Assembly: GCA_964246695.1 (NCBI GenBank)
Contig: CAXTSI010000047.1
Coordinates: 1-28,465, forward strand
Direction of reading: 5' to 3'
Length of the DNA: 28,465 nucleotides
DNA from: Stigonema sp964246695
Lineage (GTDB): Bacteria > Cyanobacteriota > Cyanobacteriia > Cyanobacteriales > Nostocaceae
Below the pieces are notes generated by a model, which worked only from the letters and a program-made list of their open reading frames with translations, was not told the origin of the DNA and made no database searches. A program made the translations under genes and the position numbers. Positions within the stretch are counted from its first letter, which is position 1; every line of letters starts with the position of its first letter. Shown here piece after piece: positions 1 through 5,994 of the stretch.

Positions 1-33
1 AATTTTGCATAGTTCCGAATCGTAATGATAATT

Positions 34-50
34 ATTCTCATAATGAGAAT
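34..50. promoter_or_regulatory. Fur-box-like palindrome
   Basis: The sequence ATTCTCATAATGAGAAT is an 8-1-8 perfect inverted repeat, with further GATAAT-like sequence just upstream. This resembles the A/T-rich 7-1-7 heptamer arrangement of Fur-binding sites. It lies directly against the first open codon of the broken PBP reading frame. It may be a real operator brought in by rearrangement or a chance palindrome; only the symmetry is seen directly. Confidence 0.35.
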
Positions 51-1891
51 TGCTGGATTTTACTGCTGCGGTTGCACGAAATGGGGGCAAGCTTATTGAT
101 ATTAACTGTGACCTGGCAAATGCTATTCAGCCTGAGGCTATGATTAATCAGGCTATCAATCGCCATGCAGATAGCCTGCTACTTAATCCTCATGTAGATA
201 GAATTGACAATGCGATCGCCCTTGCCAAAGCTAATCACGGCAAGTTAACTCTGTTGGGAAACCCTAGCTTGCAAACCTCGAAAACCCTCGAAAAAGGTAA
301 AGCAGCAGTCAACGGCATGATACTTGCTGTGCCTTGGCACGCCTCCGCCTCCGCTGATAAAGACTTTACCCAAAAAGCCATCAAACAGTGGGGTGATGTG
401 AACCAGGTAAGTTGGCGGACGGCGACGGCTTACGATGCTACTAAGGTGATTGTGGCGGGACTGAAGAAGAACGATACGCGAATGGGATTGCAACAGACAC
501 TTTCTGGTTCCTTCTCAATGAATGGTGCAACGGGAAAGATCCAGTTTTTGCCGTCAGGCGATCGCGGTGGTAATGCTGTGCCGATCAAAGTGCAATGCGA
601 TCCAAACACCCTGAATAATTGCCAATTTGTCCCACTTGCTCCGACTCTAAGTTTGGGACAAACAAGTTTAATTTCCGCCCACAGTAATGCACTAAAAACA
701 GCAGGCGTACAAGCCTTCGCTCGTTCTGATTTCGCCACAGCTATTACTAACTTCCAAAATTCGCTAAAAGTAAATCCCAACGATCCTGAAACGTTGATTT
801 ACCTGAACAATTCTCTAGCCGCAAAATCAGGACAATACTTAAAAATTGGAGCGGTCGTTCCGATTAATAGTAACTTGAATGTCGCAGAAGAAATGCTTCG
901 TGGGGTGGCGCAGGCTCAAGATGAAATTAATCGCTTGGGTGGCATTAAAGGCAAGCTTTTACAAGTGGCGATCGCCTCCGATGAAAACGAACCTAATATT
1001 GCTCAAGAAATTGCCTCTAAATTTGTAGAAGATCAGCAAATTCTGGCAGTGGTTGGTCATAATGCCAGTAATGCTGCTGTCGCTGCTGCGCCAGTATATG
1101 AAAGAGGCAAATTAGTTATGATTTCACCTACCAGCTTTTCTGCAAAACTATCTGGAATAGGTAAATATATATTTCGCACTACCCCCAGTATTCGTTTTGT
1201 CGCCGATACTCTGTCCCGCTACGCTATTAAAACTGCCAATAAAAGAAAATTAGCAATTTGTGTGGATGAAAAGTCTATAGATAATCAGTCGTTTAGGGAT
1301 GAGTTTCAATCGGCATTTTACATTGATGGCGGTAATTTTGTCAAGACAAATTGTGATTTTTCTGCTCCCGATTTCAATGCCAATCAAGTGATTTCTGATG
1401 CGATTAGTAATGGTGCAGATGGTTTGGTGTTAGCTCCCTTTATAGATAGAATTAACAAAGCTTTAGATTTAGCACAAGCAAATAAAGGGCGGTTAGCGCT
1501 ATTTGGCAGTTCGACGTTATGTACATACCAAACTTTACAGGTAGGGCAAGCAGATGTTAATGGCATGGTACTAGCTGTACCTTGGCATCCGACAACAATT
1601 CCCGGCAATCTGTTTGTACCAAATGCGCAAAAACTGTGGCGTGGTTCGGTGAACTGGCGAACGGCAATGGCTTATGATGCAACTGTTGCTATTGTCACTG
1701 GATTGCAGCATAATAGCACACGATCCGAATTGCAAAATGTGCTGCATAGTTCCAGCTTTTTGGCAAACGGTGCAACAGGCAAAATTGAATTTTTACCATC
1801 AGGCGATCGTAACGGTAATGCCATCTTAGTTCAGATTCAGCCTAGTAGTCAATCTCGAACTGGCTATGATTTTGTTCCTTTGAATCCATAA
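50..1891 (+). CDS. 5'-truncated tandem PBP-type substrate-binding protein with TPR linker
   Basis: The frame holds about 1.5 copies of a type-1 periplasmic binding (Leu/Ile/Val-receptor-like) module. Residues ~1-195 match only the C-terminal lobe of the intact protein at 7023-8426 (VNGM.LAVPWH, ATAYDAT, NGATGKI.FLPSGDR). Residues ~215-260 are a TPR-like linker (AGVQAFARSDFATAITNFQ), and ~265-613 form a complete second binding domain. The only available start is a TTG with no ribosome-binding site, in mid-domain, so the 5' end is lost. Upstream in the same frame, bases 2-22 read ILHSSES, matching the LHSSS of the module's C-terminus, then stop codons follow. Cyanobacteria have such modules as ABC-type binding proteins and fused to Ser/Thr kinases; this could be the tail of either. 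Whether it is expressed is doubtful. Confidence 0.7.
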   Translation: MLDFTAAVARNGGKLIDINCDLANAIQPEAMINQAINRHADSLLLNPHVDRIDNAIALAKANHGKLTLLGNPSLQTSKTLEKGKAAVNGMILAVPWHASASADKDFTQKAIKQWGDVNQVSWRTATAYDATKVIVAGLKKNDTRMGLQQTLSGSFSMNGATGKIQFLPSGDRGGNAVPIKVQCDPNTLNNCQFVPLAPTLSLGQTSLISAHSNALKTAGVQAFARSDFATAITNFQNSLKVNPNDPETLIYLNNSLAAKSGQYLKIGAVVPINSNLNVAEEMLRGVAQAQDEINRLGGIKGKLLQVAIASDENEPNIAQEIASKFVEDQQILAVVGHNASNAAVAAAPVYERGKLVMISPTSFSAKLSGIGKYIFRTTPSIRFVADTLSRYAIKTANKRKLAICVDEKSIDNQSFRDEFQSAFYIDGGNFVKTNCDFSAPDFNANQVISDAISNGADGLVLAPFIDRINKALDLAQANKGRLALFGSSTLCTYQTLQVGQADVNGMVLAVPWHPTTIPGNLFVPNAQKLWRGSVNWRTAMAYDATVAIVTGLQHNSTRSELQNVLHSSSFLANGATGKIEFLPSGDRNGNAILVQIQPSSQSRTGYDFVPLNP

Positions 1892-1892
1892 T

Positions 1893-1974
1893 GGCATTGA
1901 GCCGAGATCCGTGTAATTTCCTGGAAGATGGTCTAAAAACCTTTGTCCTGTCTAAGTTTGATAATTTGCTACAC
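1893..1974. repeat. Direct repeat copy A (IS-end-like)
   Basis: This begins ATTGAGCCGAGATCC and ends CTACAC. A diverged copy in the same orientation lies at 3571-3666. The shared start, shared end and conserved spacing suggest ends of a related insertion element or cassette. No transposase lies between the copies. Confidence 0.55.
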
Positions 1975-1977
1975 TAA

Positions 1978-2097
1978 GGTCAAAAAGGGAGCAATGTACA
2001 GGCAGCTTCAATAGTTTTGGATGCAGTACAAGCAAAACAAACTGAGGGTGAGCTACCAAAGCCACCACAACCGTTATCTAAAAAGAAGAGCGATTGA
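1978..2097 (+). pseudogene. C-terminal gene remnant, unknown family
   Basis: A short open frame of 39 codons starts immediately after the end of direct repeat A, at an in-frame TAA, and ends at TGA 2095-2097. It reads like a real protein tail (NVQAASIVLDAVQAKQTEG, then a Pro/Lys-rich end) but has no start codon at its beginning. It appears to be the 3' end of a gene cut by the repeat. It lies 21 bases before the next gene. The family is not recognised. Confidence 0.35.
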
Positions 2098-2118
2098 AAA
2101 AGAATACCCGGAGGACAA

Positions 2119-2511
2119 ATGACCAACGCAGCACAACCACCAAGCATTGAAGAACGACTCAGCCGCCTAGAAACTTTGTTTGCCAATGTTGGTGAAACAG
2201 TGCTAGCCCAGAATGACGCCATTGCTGCAATGAGCGCCAGCGTTCAACAGACCAATCAAAACGTCAGCGCCCAGAGCGCAACAATTGATGTCCTAGTTGC
2301 TAACATCCAGCAATTCACAGAAACTGTCACTGCTGTAACCAACCGGGTTGACCTGCTAGCGATACAAGCAGAGCAGGATAGAACGCAAGCAGCAGCAGAC
2401 CGCCAGCAAGCAGCCGTTGACCGTCAAGAGTTCAACAGGCAGATACGCCAAATCTGGGAATACTTGCGTGACCGCAACGGTGGCAGCAGTCCACCAAACT
2501 TGGAAGGATAG
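2119..2511 (+). CDS. Small coiled-coil protein, function unknown
   Basis: This is a 130-residue protein with an ATG start 8 bases after a strong ribosome-binding site (GGAGGA at 2110). It has no signal peptide or membrane segment. Residues ~8-110 are almost continuous alpha-helical heptads rich in Ala, Gln, Asn and Thr. They include serial Q-N/S-V/I repeats (VQQTNQNVSAQSATIDVLV) and a charged A-A-D-R-Q repeat (AAADRQQAAVDRQEF). It probably forms a trimeric or dimeric coiled coil. Similar short coiled-coil proteins are common in cyanobacteria but have no assigned role that I can name. It lies in the accessory block between the two direct repeats, upstream of the toxin-antitoxin pair, from which it is separated by a hairpin. 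Confidence 0.75.
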   Translation: MTNAAQPPSIEERLSRLETLFANVGETVLAQNDAIAAMSASVQQTNQNVSAQSATIDVLVANIQQFTETVTAVTNRVDLLAIQAEQDRTQAAADRQQAAVDRQEFNRQIRQIWEYLRDRNGGSSPPNLEG

Positions 2512-2546
2512 GCAGGTTTTGAACAGATGGCTGAGTATTATCACTT

Positions 2547-2566
2547 ATTACTGGGATTCCAGTAAT
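2547..2566. terminator. Hairpin after coiled-coil gene
   Basis: ATTACTGG and CCAGTAAT form 8-bp arms around a 4-base loop, 35 bases after the coiled-coil stop codon. There is no long T-tract, so it could equally be an operator. A TATAAT box lies at 2574-2579 just downstream. Confidence 0.4.
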
Positions 2567-2614
2567 ACTCGACTATAATTCGTACAACGAAATCAATTCA
2601 CGCGTAATGCAGGC

Positions 2615-2642
2615 ATTCTCAAAAACCTGTGTTTTTGAGAAT
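2615..2642. promoter_or_regulatory. 12-bp inverted repeat upstream of TA operon
   Basis: ATTCTCAAAAAC and GTTTTTGAGAAT are perfect 12-bp arms around CTGT. They sit immediately upstream of the TATAAT at 2652-2657, over the expected -35 region of the toxin-antitoxin promoter. It could be an operator for the ribbon-helix-helix antitoxin or a terminator for upstream transcription. Confidence 0.5.
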
Positions 2643-2651
2643 AGGTACTAT

Positions 2652-2679
2652 TATAATACAGATACACATTGTGTATCTG
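2652..2679 (+). promoter_or_regulatory. -10 box and operator palindrome of TA operon
   Basis: TATAAT at 2652-2657 is followed by CAGATACAC-ATT-GTGTATCTG (2659-2679), a perfect 9-bp inverted repeat. It lies over the likely transcription start, 39 bases before the antitoxin ATG. Position and symmetry fit autoregulation by a DUF1778 antitoxin-toxin complex, the usual mode for this family. Binding itself is inferred. Confidence 0.5.
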
Positions 2680-2718
2680 GCAGTCCTGTGCTAGGATACA
2701 AGACTTAAGGAGAAGATT

Positions 2719-3000
2719 ATGCAGCCCCATAGCAGTCCTGATATTCCTGCTCGCGCCGTCAATCTGCGTATCCGTGAGGATGTGCGGATGCTTATTGACC
2801 GGGCAGCAAAAGCGCAAAGCAAATCACGTTCAGATTTTATAATTGATGCCGCACGGCGAGCGGCGGAGGATACGCTACTTGACCAGACCTTCCTGCGGGT
2901 GGATGAGGAAACCTATCAGCATTTTCTCAATATTCTGGATGTTCCACCCCATAATGAAGGGTTTGAACGCTTGATGAATGTTAAGAAGCCTTGGGAATAG
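2719..3000 (+). CDS. DUF1778 ribbon-helix-helix antitoxin (TacA/AtaR-like)
   Basis: This 93-residue protein has an ATG preceded by AAGGAG (2707-2712). Residues ~12-55 form the ribbon-helix-helix fold of DUF1778 antitoxins: a short strand (AVNLRIREDV), a first helix (LIDRAAKAQ), then S.SDFIIDAARRAAE. The C-terminal half (residues ~56-93, including FLRVDEETYQHFLNILD) is the toxin-wrapping tail typical of the family. It is the antidote and DNA-binding co-repressor for the acetyltransferase encoded next, whose ATG starts right after its TAG without a gap. The two inverted repeats upstream are the likely operator sites. Length and layout are normal for the family. Confidence 0.88.
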   Translation: MQPHSSPDIPARAVNLRIREDVRMLIDRAAKAQSKSRSDFIIDAARRAAEDTLLDQTFLRVDEETYQHFLNILDVPPHNEGFERLMNVKKPWE

Positions 3001-3486
3001 ATGACCCTTCAAGCCCCTGTCCCTCTTGCTGATGCTCATCTACTGGATGACTTTGATTGCGGAATTGCCAGTCTGAATGACTGGTTAAAACGCCGCGCAA
3101 TTGCCAATCAAAAGAACAACGCATCACGCACTTATGTTGTAACGGATGGGCAGAAAGTGATTGCCTACTATTGCCTTTCCTCTGGCGCATTGGCACTCAA
3201 GGACGCGCCATCGCCTATAAGACGGAATATGCCAGACCCCATACCCGTAGCCATTCTTGGAAGGCTTGGAGTAGATACCGCATGGAAGGGTCAAGGATTA
3301 GGCGCGGCATTACTGCAAGATGCGGTGCTTCGTACAGTGCAAGCGGCAGAAATACTAGGCATCCGTGGAATAGTAGTACATGCCATATCGGAAGAAGCCA
3401 GGGAATTCTATGAACATTACGGGTTTTCTCCTTCACCCACACAGCCTATGACGCTTATTCTGTCAATCAAGAAAGTCACGGTATAA
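3001..3486 (+). CDS. GNAT-family acetyltransferase toxin (TacT/AtaT-like)
   Basis: This 161-residue GNAT N-acetyltransferase starts immediately after the antitoxin stop, which implies translational coupling. The family signature is present: an N-terminal LADAHLLDDFDCGIASLNDWLK segment (split here for length: LLDDFDCG, LNDWL), RTYVV, the core strand with LGRLGVD, the acetyl-CoA pyrophosphate loop WKGQGLGAALL at ~residues 98-108, and the late FYEHYGF with the tyrosine used as general acid. TacT/AtaT-type toxins acetylate the amino group on aminoacyl-tRNA and block translation. The exact tRNA target cannot be told from sequence. All core motifs look intact, so the module is probably functional. 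Confidence 0.88.
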   Translation: MTLQAPVPLADAHLLDDFDCGIASLNDWLKRRAIANQKNNASRTYVVTDGQKVIAYYCLSSGALALKDAPSPIRRNMPDPIPVAILGRLGVDTAWKGQGLGAALLQDAVLRTVQAAEILGIRGIVVHAISEEAREFYEHYGFSPSPTQPMTLILSIKKVTV

Positions 3487-3520
3487 TTTCAGAATCGCTA
3501 CTTTCAAGAACATCCATCCT

Positions 3521-3559
3521 CCGCCGTGTTTCCCTTTTTAGAAGAAAGAAACACGGCGG
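3521..3559 (+). terminator. Terminator hairpin after TA operon
   Basis: CCGCCGTGTTTC (3521-3532) and GAAACACGGCGG (3548-3559) are perfect 12-bp arms, 34 bases after the toxin stop. A purine-rich strand and G-run rather than T-run follow, so termination would rely on stem strength. Confidence 0.6.
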
Positions 3560-3570
3560 GGGGGCTAATA

Positions 3571-3666
3571 GGTATTGAGCCGAGATCCTTGTAAAATCAT
3601 GCTTGATGACCTGAAAAATAGTGCTGTGTCTAGCTTTTAGCCATTATTGAAAAATTTGTGCTACAC
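3571..3666. repeat. Direct repeat copy B (IS-end-like)
   Basis: This is the second, diverged copy of the repeat at 1893-1974: same opening (ATTGAGCCGAGATCC), a similar middle (TGTCTA, ATT..., AATTTG) and the same ending CTACAC. The pair encloses the coiled-coil gene and the toxin-antitoxin operon. Confidence 0.5.
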
Positions 3667-3676
3667 CACAAAGCAT

Positions 3677-3709
3677 GAATATACGGTTGACAGGAGATGG
3701 GATTAAGCA
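3677..3709 (+). repeat. 33-bp inverted repeat, left copy
   Basis: GAATATACGGTTGACA, 2 variable bases, then AGATGGGATTAAGCA. It occurs as the reverse complement at 5305-5337 with only those 2 bases changed. The pair brackets 1.66 kb of broken genes and looks like terminal inverted repeats of a decayed element. No clear target-site duplication was seen. Confidence 0.6.
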
Positions 3710-3730
3710 ATTTCTCTTCAAAGAAACAAA

Positions 3731-4003
3731 TCAACCGAAACAATCTTGGAAAGCTCCTTTCCAACTGGGATTGATTAATGTCACCCAGACAAAATCCGGT
3801 CGCCGAACCAGTGTTGCATTACGATGCGCGTGCCTGCCGCCATACTTTTTGATGGCTTTCATCATCGCATCCACATCTATTGGTAACAAGTATTCCCGCG
3901 AGCGTACATCCTCATATCTACGTTGATTCTCTGACAAGCGTCTCTTGACAGCAGGCGAACTTTTTTCCATTTTGCCAACTAAAGATGATTGGGCATCGGG
4001 CAA
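3731..4003 (-). pseudogene. Truncated tyrosine recombinase/integrase
   Basis: The frame (TTG start, open further upstream) carries a segment typical of cyanobacterial phage-type integrases. There is an N-terminal linker, then RSREYLLPIDVDAMMKAIKK and GGRHAHRNATLV, where the catalytic domain of such recombinases begins. In intact relatives this continues to the motif with the first catalytic Arg (HGLRVSE). Here the match stops at ATLV and unrelated sequence runs to a stop codon 32 residues later. The Arg-His-Arg-Tyr catalytic residues are therefore absent. It is a dead fragment, cut about 90 bases from the left 33-bp inverted repeat. Family recognition is by recalled motif, not by search. Confidence 0.55.
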
Positions 4004-4087
4004 GATATGAGCGTGCTGGCATACAGCGAAACTCGACGGAACAAGGGTTAGCGTTACCGCCAGGGCAGCCAGAAATCTATCAAATAA

Positions 4088-4109
4088 CCAACTTTCGGTT
4101 AAAAGTTGG
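4088..4109 (-). terminator. Possible terminator hairpin
   Basis: CCAACTTT (4088-4095) and AAAGTTGG (4102-4109) pair around a 6-base loop. It lies downstream of the secreted-protein gene on the minus strand. There is only a weak T-rich stretch after the stem. Confidence 0.35.
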
Positions 4110-4172
4110 GATTTATAATGGATCTTTACCTTAAAACCCGGTTTTCTGTTCCGATAATACTAATACCCCCCG

Positions 4173-4493
4173 CTATGGCACCACGGGTCGCGGAATATCA
4201 ATTGGACGCAAATCATTTGGACGCGGAATATCAATTGGACGCTGAAAATCATTTGGACGCGGAATATCAATTGGACGCTGTTCTTGATTTTGTCCCGGCA
4301 TTTCGTTTCTTCCCGGCCCTGGAGGTGGGTGTAGGATGTTTCCGCGTGGATCGATACTTGGGCATTGTCCGGCTGGGTAATGCTGACAATTTTGTCCATG
4401 TGATTGCCCATATGAAGAAGATCCAGTAACCATAATGGTGCTTGTTACAGTAAATGCGGCTAGAATGACAGATGGAAAATGTTTATTCAACAT
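4173..4493 (-). CDS. Small secreted Pro-rich repeat protein
   Basis: This 106-residue protein has an ATG preceded by AGGAAG at normal spacing, so the start is well supported. Residues 1-~29 are a signal peptide (short basic start, hydrophobic ILAAFTVTSTIMV, then a G/S-rich region ending SYGQ). The mature part has two Cys (QNCQHYPAGQCP) and then a low-complexity tail of near-identical RPIDIPRPNDF-type units encoded by 33/36-bp DNA tandem repeats. It is probably exported. No enzymatic domain is seen and no family is recognised. It stands alone between an integrase fragment and gene remnants, so it may be a cargo or relic gene. The clear signal peptide and start favour a real gene over chance. 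Confidence 0.65.
   Translation of the reverse strand: MLNKHFPSVILAAFTVTSTIMVTGSSSYGQSHGQNCQHYPAGQCPSIDPRGNILHPPPGPGRNEMPGQNQEQRPIDIPRPNDFQRPIDIPRPNDLRPIDIPRPVVP
4190..4280. repeat. 33/36-bp coding tandem repeat
   Basis: Units 4190-4222 (33 bp, 3-base deletion), 4223-4258 (36 bp) and partial 4259-4280 start with GCGGAATATCAATTGGACGC. They encode the Arg-Pro-Ile-Asp-Ile-Pro units of the secreted protein. Unit lengths are multiples of three, so the frame is kept. Confidence 0.85.
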
Positions 4494-4811
4494 TTGAATC
4501 TTCCTGTTGTAGTTTTCTATTGCAGTATAATAGCTTAATGCAATAAAATGGTGGGGTGTTAATATTCTACAGTTTTTTCCGTATTGCTTATTGGGAAAAA
4601 AGTAGAGACTCGCTGATACGAAACGCCACGTGGGGTTGAAACTATTACTGTGTAAGACTTCCAGAAAAAATATTTTTAGCTCAAAATCTGACTTCTATGT
4701 ACTGCAATTTTATTTCTGTAAACCTTACGGTGTAAGATTTTAGGAGATACGTGACGGCTCATAACAGGGCTGCTACTTTCACCCTTATTTGAGCGTGAGT
4801 ATCAGTGGTGT
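4494..4811. other. Gene-free AT-rich spacer
   Basis: No open frame of interest. It should hold the promoter of the secreted-protein gene; a TATACT-like box on the minus strand at 4524-4529 is a weak candidate. The short motif GTGTAAGAYTT occurs twice (about 4652 and 4731). Confidence 0.4.
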
Positions 4812-5069
4812 TTAGTCCAGCTTAAAACTTTTACCCTCTTCTACCCATTTGGCAAGTGATTCAGCTACCAATTCAAGGACAAGAGGAACCCACTTATCCT
4901 TGCTCAATTTCTTCCCATCAATACTTTGCTTACCGAGCCAATCAGAATTTAAAGCATTTTTGTGTAGGACAGGGCTGAAAGTATTAATCTCTCGTGGTTT
5001 TGAGCGTCCTCACCAATCTTAGGCGTTTTCTCAACAATATTAACCTTAGGTGTTTTCCCAACAATGGGT
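4812..5069 (-). pseudogene. Frameshifted gene remnant, unknown family
   Basis: Two adjacent minus-strand frames together read like one protein tail. The upstream frame gives PIVGKTPKVNIVEKTPKIGE and then runs out. After about one frameshift near position 5000, the other frame gives LNSDWLGKQSIDGKKLS and DKWVPLVLELVAESLAKW, ending FKLD and TAA (4812-4814). Normal amino-acid composition and an amphipathic C-terminal helix suggest former coding. No start codon or upstream part is present. The family is not recognised. Confidence 0.4.
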
Positions 5070-5104
5070 CATAAGTTGGCATTACAAAAGAAAGGCAGAA
5101 GTAC

Positions 5105-5276
5105 GAAGGCAGAGGGCAGAAGGTGAATTGTCTAAAAATCCTTCAGGGGTGGGTTTAAAGCCCACCAAAATAATAAAAATGTATTTCGAGACGCGTAGCG
5201 CAAGAAATACGGCGTCCTTATTTCAATCCCACGTTTTTAAGCGTGGGTTCCCTTCTGACGAATGCCCTCTGCCTTC
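5105..5276. repeat. MITE-like hairpin region
   Basis: GAAGGCAGAGGGCA (5105-5118) recurs inverted at 5263-5276. Nested within are GGTGGG/CCCACC (5149-5166) and CCCACG/CGTGGG (5228-5247) hairpins and a CGAGACGCGTAGCG motif of a kind common as interspersed repeat in cyanobacteria. No credible coding frame. Confidence 0.5.
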
Positions 5277-5304
5277 TGCCTTCTGAAACGAAATTGGATT
5301 TATA

Positions 5305-5337
5305 TGCTTAATCCCATCTTTTGTCAACCGTATATTC
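5305..5337 (-). repeat. 33-bp inverted repeat, right copy
   Basis: Reverse complement of 3677-3709 with 31 of 33 bases identical. The outer flanks differ (AAAGCAT on the left, GCAGTTC on the right). Confidence 0.6.
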
Positions 5338-5420
5338 GCAGTTCATTCTTCTAACAAAGAGGAAGCACGGCGGGGCAATTTATACTCTATGAAATCGTTA
5401 TACGAAACCGGAGAAGAGCG

Positions 5421-5600
5421 ATGGGGAGCATTTTCGCGGTGATTGGTACTCCTACCCGTTCGCCTAAACCTCGTGGAAAGTCCCCAGGCTGGAAAACTGG
5501 ACAACCACGTCAACGCGGGAGGTGCTATCCCATAGTCAAAAAAACTACTACTAAATCTCATGAAAAGGAGACAGAAGTCAGGAGTCAGGAGTCAGAATAA
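5421..5600 (+). pseudogene. C-terminal fragment of IS transposase
   Basis: The 59-codon frame carries the basic Pro-rich tail found at the end of a common cyanobacterial transposase family: PKPRGKSPGWKTGQPR followed by YPIVKK. The DDE catalytic domain that should precede it is missing. The frame then runs into AGTCAGGAG short repeats, adding a spurious tail. It lies 83 bases outside the right 33-bp inverted repeat and is a relic of an insertion sequence. The assignment rests on recalled motif similarity. Confidence 0.5.
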
Positions 5601-5860
5601 CCCCATGCGAAGGTAGGGGGTTTCAATAAAGAATTTTGTTTCTTTGTCTCCACGGAAGTTGTGTCCGGCAGTCTTACCACGATTCATCCACCAGTCGCTT
5701 AACCTTCAACTGAATTCTGGCTCCTGACTCCTGAATTCTTCTTTGGTAAAGAACAACCAGAATCTGCTTAAGATTGTCGATTTTTTTCCCTGAAGCTTGT
5801 TTCTTCTCAACTCAGCATTGCTGGGTCGTTTCTTGTTGCTTAGTCTAAATACCAGTAATC
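5601..5860. other. Gene-free region with inverted short repeats
   Basis: The repeated GGAGTCAGGAGTCAG at about 5576-5597 pairs with CTGACTCCTGA near 5727-5739, forming a large imperfect hairpin of the STRR type. No supported gene is present. It may be the remaining right end of the insertion sequence. Confidence 0.35.
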
Positions 5861-5990
5861 AGGTGAGCAATGAAAATGTAAAAGTTTGTAAATAACAAGA
5901 TAATTTCTGGGAGTTGGACTGAGAAGTAAATAAAGGGGGTGTTTAAGGCACTTCTTTTCAGTCCAAAATCTTCTGAATTCTCAAATACTT
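5861..5990 (+). promoter_or_regulatory. Conserved hairpin leader, copy 1
   Basis: A ~130-bp sequence, repeated at 6890-7021 and in part at 8415-8494, runs up to the SPFH gene start. It contains TTGGACTGA-GAAGT and ACTTCTTTTCAGTCCAA, which can pair around a ~22-base loop (AAATAAAGGGGGTGTTTAAGGC). It begins with GTGAGCAATGAAAATGTAAA, which resembles the 3' end of the PBP gene. Thus it may have spread as part of a gene-tail plus leader duplication. Confidence 0.55.
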
Positions 5991-5994
5991 GTAT

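Noticed and set aside
2593..2817. Minus-strand 74-codon frame over the TA promoter
   Set aside because: It crosses the operator palindromes and the antitoxin start; a chance frame.
3675..3926. Plus-strand 83-codon frame starting in the 33-bp repeat
   Set aside because: It overlaps the integrase fragment on the other strand, which has recognisable family sequence.
4106..4429. Plus-strand 107-codon frame with LDAEYQLDA repeats
   Set aside because: It is the antisense of the secreted protein's repeat tail; the minus frame has the signal peptide and ribosome-binding site.
5050..5286. Plus-strand 78-codon frame
   Set aside because: It lies inside the MITE-like hairpin region and has repeat-derived composition; no start signal.
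5640..5720. Protein-like minus-strand stretch (WWMNRGKTAGHNFRGDKE)
   Set aside because: Short, no start, adjacent to repeat ends; I could not tie it to a family with confidence.
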